A stretch of DNA of 64,000 nucleotides, from positions 2,572,693 through 2,636,692 of the forward strand of contig ONZQ02000004.1 of the NCBI GenBank assembly GCA_900312665.1, written 5' to 3'. This document shows positions 57,810-64,000 of this stretch, piece by piece. How positions within the stretch are numbered: position 1 is the first letter of the stretch; the number at the start of each line of letters is the position of its first letter. Under the pieces are notes generated by a model. The model was not told the origin of the DNA. It worked only from the letters and a program-made list of their open reading frames with translations, and did no database searches. The translations under genes were made by a program, and so were the position numbers. The DNA comes from Cephalotrichum gorgonifer. Its lineage: Eukaryota; Ascomycota; Sordariomycetes; Microascales; Microascaceae.

Positions 57810-58745
57810 TCATTTCGCCTGGCGTAGGCCTTTGGCCTGCCTTGACAGCGGCGTTTCGGCGACATCAACCTCAAACACCATCACCAAACCCCCCGGCCCT
57901 CCGAACGCAATTGTGTCACCCCTAACAACGGGCGAGCAGTCTCTATATGCCGGGGGGATCCACAGAAGATTGTGGCGTCCTTGAGCCACCCATTGCTGCA
58001 TTTCATAAAGACATCTTTGCCATATTTCTGACGATGCATCGTCTGACTCTGCACCCCGGTTGTCGATAAGTAGCGGGAGTGGTATTCATCCGGACTTACT
58101 CTCCAGGTGCCTGTTGTCTGCGGAGAACAACAGGTCCAGAACAAGACTGTCATTGTTAAGTATGCCAATCTGAGCACCGGTCGCAAGATCCCACATGGGA
58201 ATTGCATACCAAAATGGCTCGGACACGCAGGCCACCAGCTTTCCGGTTGTCGAAATTGCCAAACCGTGGAGCCGTTTGTAGTCGCCGCCGACGCCGTGGG
58301 CCTGGAGTGTGCGGATCTTGGAGCCATCGGATGTACTCCGTACAGAAATGCCCGAATAGTCATGGGCTATTGCAACGACGCGGCCCTTGGGATGGAATGC
58401 AATCTCGCACCGTTGCCCCCACGACCGGTGTGTTCTGAATATCATAACCGCTAGCTCTTTTCCCGTCGCTACTTCTAGTAGCCCGTGACATGAAAACTCG
58501 TTAGATTCCTGCGGTTCCCCCGGAGTCACTGGCCCTCATAGAACTAGCTCCCCACTAGGCGAGAAAGTAAATTTGGTCGTGGTTTCTAAGGAAACTAGCT
58601 CTCCACCGAGCAAGGCGGTAAATCTGGCCCTTGGCCTAGAAATCGGATAAACTACCGTCTTCTCTCCGGACGCCAAGTCTAATAAAATGCACCCCTTGAG
58701 CTCATCACCCCAGCCTATAACGTCCCTCACCCACTTTGCGGCCAC
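57810..58745 (-). pseudogene. C-terminal WD40 piece of a second NLR-like gene
   Basis: On the minus strand one frame runs from 58745 through a TGA at 58538-58536 and on to a GTAAGT donor near 58101. A second exon begins near 58030 and ends at 57810. Seen: WD-type units GCILLDLASGEK, HGLLEVATGKELAVM, CEIAFHPKGRVVAIAHDY, IPMWDLATGAQIGIL. The ending NLLWIPPAYRD, then VVRGDTIAFGGPGGLVMVFE, is the typical last exon of fungal NACHT-WD40 proteins. Everything N-terminal is missing: homology stops near 58760 where TA-rich transposon begins. The stop reads L-TGA-G where CGA would be ordinary, again a C-to-T change. It is therefore a truncated, mutated remnant. Confidence 0.75.
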
Positions 58746-58764
58746 CCCCCCATTGCGGCCACCC
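58738..58764. repeat. 10-bp direct repeat at gene/transposon border
   Basis: gcggccaccc occurs at 58738-58747 and again at 58755-58764, exactly where the WD40 homology ends and transposon sequence starts. It may mark the breakpoint, by microhomology or a small duplication; chance is possible. Confidence 0.5.
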
Positions 58765-58796
58765 TAAAATCTAACCACAAAAAAAAGACCCTCTCT

Positions 58797-59880
58797 TCAA
58801 CCCAAATTTTCAACCCTTTTTGATACAACAATAATACAGTCATCTGGCTCACTAGATAATTCAGAGCTACTGGATTCAACTGTACTATCAGCTTTATCGC
58901 CTACCTCAATTTGCACCTTGTAGATAGCCTCAATCCCTGCAAACTTCGAATTAGGGCTAATCTGGACCCTCTTCTTTTTCCTAGACCTCATAGCCTCAAT
59001 CTGCTATTTAAGAGCTTCTACCCTAGATTATAGGGTAGCTAGTTGATAGTCCTTTTCCTCAAATCCTTTTTTGATCTTCTGGAATAGTAGCTATTGAGTA
59101 CTACTAGGCTGATCTAGTTAGCTATATTAGGCTAGCTGACCCTCCAGGTCAATAGCCTTTCTTAAGGTCGACTATATGACTGTAGATATAGCTATATCCT
59201 ACTATTAGATAGGCCTGGATCCAAGGGCCCTATCTAGGATAGGGTTAGTCCTGCTGCTGGTATTGATAATATTCTCAAGCAGCAGTAGGCTTATAAAAGA
59301 TCGGGCTATAGATATTGGCTATAGATCTATCGATTTCTAGCCAGCCTATATATTCTGAGCTATAAGAGCTGATTAGCATATCTTCCGATAGTAGGAAAAG
59401 AAATTCCTTTTATCTACTACTATAGAATCATTCTACTGTTCTAGATATCCTAGCTTCTTTCTATAGACTGCCTTCAAGGGTCCAAAAATTGATTAATCTA
59501 AGGGCTGGAGGATATAAGATATATAAGTAGGCAGATAGAGTAGATATATCTTGTTGATATAGCAGAGATATATAAATTCAGTTGACTTATAGCTTCTATA
59601 GCTATCTAGGATAAGTAGATAGGCTGCAGAAGGATCTATAGATTAGGTTGATAGGATAAAGATTTCCCTGAGCTAGTATATAGCTATCTTATTATCTGTC
59701 CATCTATTTTCTATTATATAGAATCTCTAGTTGATATAAGATTGAAGATCTAGAGGAAACTATTATTATTAAATAGATCTACTCTTATAGATAATAAGAG
59801 GTAATACTGTAAAGCTAATAGTACTGATATACTCAATCAAAATAGTCTAGGCTCTTGATCCAGACTGTTTTTTCTATAGA
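58797..59880 (-). mobile_element. RIP-degenerate pogo/Fot-like DNA transposon
   Basis: Translation of the minus strand gives a DDE-superfamily transposase with many stops. Around 59495-59510 it reads LQPLD, followed by FGPLKAVYRKKLGYLEQ, the C-terminal half of the pogo DDE domain (HLLQPLD, FGPLK motifs). Further on it reads FQKIKKGFEEKDYQLATL, a stop, SRVEALK, a stop, QIEAMRSRKKKRVQISPNSKF, ending at 58797. Stops are TAA and TAG at places where CAA and CAG fit, the CpA-to-TpA signature of RIP. I could not find the terminal inverted repeats; the outer limit near 59880 is where composition becomes ordinary. Confidence 0.7.
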
Positions 59881-60060
59881 TTCTAGGTGTTACAGGCAAA
59901 AACCTTTTGAATGTTATCAGTACACGGCATCTAGTGCCATCTGCCAGATGCCTAACTGAAATAGATATCTACTTAAAGTATAAGTACACAGGCCCTATAC
60001 TAACCTATACCTAGCTGCTCCCTAGCAGCTAGACAGCACCTTCCTCTTTCTCCTTTCCCC
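59880..60060. other. Non-RIPed sliver between two elements
   Basis: About 180 bases of ordinary composition (containing ggtgttacaggcaaaaacct and cggcatctagtgccatctg) lie between the pogo-like and gypsy-like elements. This may be original host sequence or an element end below the RIP length threshold. Confidence 0.4.
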
Positions 60061-63000
60061 CTATCTTAAGATAATATACACTTTTAGCCCTAACTATTAA
60101 ATAAACTCTTAGCTAAGCTATAATATATCTCAAAATCTATTAACTAAGAAATATCGATATAGCAGCAAGCTATAGATAAAAACAGGTCTACCCGGGTACA
60201 AGAGATATAGATACAATCTCAGATCCAGGAAGGGATTAATACCTCTATATAGCCCCTACAGGTCCAGATTATCAAGCTATATCATCTCCTTCAAGCAGTA
60301 AGCATCCTACTCCTACCTATCCCCCTCATAGAAGCTATCACTATATCCCTACCAGCCCTAACACTAGACCTAATATCAATCCTACTATAAATAAGACCCC
60401 TCCTAAATCTATCAAAGTTCTCTAGAAAATATAATAAATATCTGATTTGATAGTAGTAGATATATAATAAACTATCTCTTAATATATACCTCTATCCTAT
60501 AGTATATAAGCAGTAGTATCTGATAGGCAGCTACTTAGATACTATATCTAGGAAAGTTATTAAGATCTTCTATAAAGCTGATAGCTATAATAGAGACTAT
60601 AATCCTATAAAGTTTATAGAATATCTTGATTTAATATACTATAACCCTAATATCACTATCTATACTATAACTATACTGAAGATACTATAATAAAGAGAAG
60701 ATCAATTATTTATATACTTTCTCCTTCAATTTAAGCAGACCTTTATCTAAGTAGGAGATAGTGAGGTGGGGCAGGGTGGAAAGTCTGATTGGACCTGGCA
60801 CAGCAGCTCGGTGGAACCGGCCCAGAGGCCAGGGACCCCCCCCTGACTTGCATCAATTCCTTTGATTTTGGTATTTAAGGCTGAAGAGGCTCTCGTTTTA
60901 TTCAGGGGAGATAGTTGACCAAGGAATATACTTTATTTTTTTGTTCGAGGACCTGATTGTTCAGCTTATATATGAGCCTGGGATTACAGTATCGGTTCTG
61001 AGGATGTGACCTCAATTCTGAATAACTCTCACTCGAAGACTTGCGGCTTTGACGGCCTCCTGCGATCTGCCCCCTTGACCTGATGATCTAAGAGCTGTGT
61101 AGATTATTGATCAACTATACAGCGACTCAGATCCCGAGCCTCAAGGCTGAGGCTCTACTGGTTCACTTGTCTAGTATAGGCAGCCACCTGCAAGTAGATG
61201 TAAGCTCGTCCCGAGCTTATACTGTTGGAGAGACCCCATTGGAATCAGAATCCTGATGCTGGGTTCCCCTGCATCACCTCAATAGTACTTAGGCTGATAA
61301 TATAAAGATTATATTCCTTAAGAGTATATTAAATATATAGCTATAATATTAGCTTATCTTAGTATAGATATCCCTCAAATATAAGGCTTAGAGCCTCAGA
61401 GCTCAGGAAGTCTCTAGTAGGCTTAAAGGCCTTATAAAGAATCAGTATTATTATATTAAATAATCTGAGAGATATCTACAAGCCTAAGATAATAAAAATA
61501 ATATATCTATATCAGGAATAAATAAGCTAGATAAGAGAAGGAGCTATAATAATACTGATATCAAGTACTAACTGAAATCTGAGACCTGGTGATACTATAA
61601 CTACTAGGAGATAGAATATCTTATAGTATACTACTATCAGCCTTATATCCCCTATACCATCTATATATAAAGGGGGTATAAATATAGTAAAGATAAGAAA
61701 GAGAAATTATAAGGAGAAAATAAAGAAGATAACTTATTATCAGAAAAAAAGTAGCCTTAGTATAAAATCAGATATCAAGGCTAGAATAAGTAGACTTAGA
61801 AGGATAGGAAGTATTTAAGCTATAAATAAATAATAATCTAGTATTAATATAGATTAGAGTCAATAATAGACTTATAAATATATTTATTAATATCAGCTAT
61901 AATTGCTATATAGTAATCAGTAAATCTCTCTTTAAGAAGCTTAAGCTACTATTAGTCAACCAGAAGAAACAGCTCCTCTATAGCTATATAGAAGATAATA
62001 AGATAGTAGAGACTATTAATATTACTAAATTCTCAAGTAATATAAGCAGCTTCCTTAAAGATATCTATATCTATATAATATCAGATCTTAGAGAAGATCT
62101 CTTTTTAGAGAAGCTATAGTATAAATAGAATAATATAATATATCTAATAAAGGAGCAATAACTCCTCTACCAGTATAGAGGGGTCAAGCTGCAATTTAGC
62201 AGCCAGGAAGAGTTATCCCAGATCTAAGAGATCTAAACTGCCTATCTTATCATCAGATCAGTATTCAGTATAGAAATCAAGAGGCTAAGGAGATTAAAGG
62301 GAGATCATATTAATATTATAAGCTGGATATAAGCTATCAGCTTAGCAGATATCAATAAAGCTCTACAGTAGAAGCTAAGCAGAGACCCTGCTACTACTAT
62401 CCTATAAGAATTTTTAAAAGAATTCCTAAAACTATTCTCAAAGGAGGAGACTAAGAAGTTATCCCTATACTATCTTAATAGTAACTATAAAGTGAACCTG
62501 ATATAAGATAGCAATAATAATAAAGTACCCCTCCTATAGAGATCCCTCTATAATATATCCTATAAAGAACTCCTAGTCCTCTAGAAGATAATTATAGACT
62601 TAGTCAACTAAGGATTTATCTATATTAGCAGCTTAGTAGCTATAGTATCTATACTATTTATAAAGAAGTCTAGTAGTAGACTCTAACTCTACTATAACTA
62701 TAGAGCTCTCAATATAATAATAAAATAAGATTACTATCTTCTCCTACTAATCTCAGAGATCCTATATAGCTTATTAAAGATAAAATAGTTTACTAAGTTT
62801 AATATAGTTACTGCTTTCTATAAATTGAAGATAATAAAGGGCTATAAGTATAAGATAGCTTTCCAGATATAATTTAGATCTTTTAAATAGATAGTCTACC
62901 CCTTTAGACTTAGCAGTACCTCTACTATATTCTAATATTATATCAATAATATAATCAATAAGTTTAGAAAATAGATAATAATCTATCTAGATAATATCCT

Positions 63001-64000
63001 GATTTATATAGATAGCTTATACCAGGAATATATAGTATAGATCTACTATATACTAGTAAACCTTAAGCAGATAGATCTCTACTTAGACTCTATAAAATAT
63101 AAGTTTAATATTAAGATAATCAAGTATCTGGGGTTCATTATAACTACTAGGGAAGAGATATTATATAACCCAGATAAACTATAAGCTATCTATAAGTAGT
63201 TAAGGCCTCTCTCTACTATCAGAGTATAAAGTTTCCTTAAATTTATCAATTACTATCAGATTTTTATCCTAGACTTTACTAAGATCATCTATATCTTAAT
63301 AATACTGACTAGGAAAAATATCCCCTTCTACTGAAAGTAGGAAGAATAAATAGCCTTTAAGAAGCTAAAATATTACTTTATTAAGGCCCCCTTTCTATAA
63401 TAATAGAACTATAATCAAGTAATTTAGCTAAAGACTGACTACTCTAGATTTACTCTTAGAGAGATCCTCTTATAAGAGGATAAGAACAGAATATATAGAG
63501 TAATCACTTATTATTTATAGTAATTTACTACTACAGAATATAACTATCTAATCTATAATAAAGAGATACTAGTGATCATCAGCTATTTAAAAGCCTAGAG
63601 AGCAGAACTATATAGCTATAGCTCTTTTATAGTAATATATAATTATAAAAATCTTAAATACTTTATAATTAAAAGAGTACTTATAGAATAATAAAGCTAC
63701 TAGATTAATAAGATTATATCTTATAACTTCTAGATCAGATATCAGAAGAGGAAGCTTAATATAGTAGCTGATATACTATCTTACTATAAATAAGATATAT
63801 CTAAGGATAGCTTAGATAAATATAAATAAGGATACTATTAGCAGCTTCTCCTAGAATATATAGTTACAGATATTTACTGATTTGAACTATAAGTACTAAA
63901 TAATATCAATATCACTACCTTATCAATATCCCAGATATTTAAAATATAGCCTGAACTACAGACTCTTTAGAACAAGATAGCTACAAATAATAAAGAATTC
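60060..64000 (+). mobile_element. RIP-destroyed Ty3/gypsy retrotransposon
   Basis: Extremely TA-rich sequence whose plus-strand translation still follows gag-pol order. Gag-like helices lie at about 60540-60760; a zinc-knuckle region follows at about 61570-61640, where Cys codons have become Tyr. Protease-like sequence is at about 61850-62060. RT spans about 62580-63030, with FIKKSSSRL, YRALN and YLDNILIY, where the catalytic YLDD has become YLDN by G to A. RNase H is at about 63420-63800 (FTTTEYNY, KLNIVADIL). Stops replace Gln, Arg and Trp throughout, consistent with RIP. The element runs off the window. No LTR of its own could be identified. Confidence 0.85.
60762..61281. mobile_element. 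Clean solo LTR inserted into the gypsy element
   Basis: 520 bp of balanced base composition inside the TA-rich gypsy gag region. It starts TGAGGTG and ends CACCTCA, a 7-bp perfect inverted terminus with TG...CA ends. It is flanked by the direct repeat atag (60758-60761 and 61282-61285), a plausible target-site duplication. Inside are a TATA-like tatttaag and T-rich stretches as in an LTR promoter. No coding sequence is present. It shows no RIP, so it arrived after the surrounding element was mutated, then lost its internal part by LTR-LTR recombination. Confidence 0.8.

Overview
The window is nuclear DNA of a filamentous ascomycete (Pezizomycotina, probably Sordariomycetes; that rank is a guess). 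The signs are genes with many 45-110 nt introns (GTAAGT/GTGAGT donors, CTAAC/CTGAC branch points), fungal-only families (HET domain, Zn2Cys6 factors, LaeA-like methyltransferase, LysM/hevein effector, NACHT-WD40) and an AT-rich right end scarred by repeat-induced point mutation (RIP). Most gene models here were assembled by hand from splice signals and reading phase, and exon joins are given in each entry.

Layout. 1-16 kb: an unrecognised zinc-knuckle-like protein, a small coiled-coil protein, an alpha/beta hydrolase, a prolyl-4-hydroxylase-like oxygenase, methionine aminopeptidase 2 (five exons, complete), a 5'-truncated APH-type kinase, a secreted LysM plus hevein chitin-binding protein, and a HET-domain protein with a C-terminal membrane domain. 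16-22 kb: a sugar transporter divergent from a cytosolic GH78 alpha-L-rhamnosidase, a likely rhamnoside-use pair. 22.7-24.3 kb: a LaeA-like methyltransferase broken by one in-frame stop. 24.8-31.3 kb: a gasdermin-like protein divergent from a 1700-residue subtilisin-NACHT-WD40 receptor, which is the layout of the fungal protease/gasdermin regulated cell-death module. 31.5-35.6 kb: one continuous reading frame with two complete Zn2Cys6 transcription factors in tandem. 35.9-56 kb: a GNAT acetyltransferase, an amidase, an HRI1-family protein, an AAAP amino-acid transporter, a small secreted protein, a decayed gene, a secreted GMC oxidoreductase with an acidic repeat tail, tRNA-Gly(CCC), a single-pass membrane protein and a zinc-type alcohol dehydrogenase-like reductase. 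57.8-64 kb: the C-terminal piece of a second NACHT-WD40-type gene runs into RIP-destroyed transposons: a pogo/Fot-like DDE element, then a Ty3/gypsy element interrupted by a clean, non-RIPed 520-bp solo LTR.

Taken together, the window is rich in recognition and cell-death genes (HET, NLR plus gasdermin, a second NLR fragment, a chitin-binding effector) and in half-decayed genes (APH, methyltransferase, the 46.5 kb gene, the WD40 fragment), with a subtelomere-like or accessory character. The two observations most worth following are the gasdermin/subtilisin-NLR pair and the fused double transcription factor.
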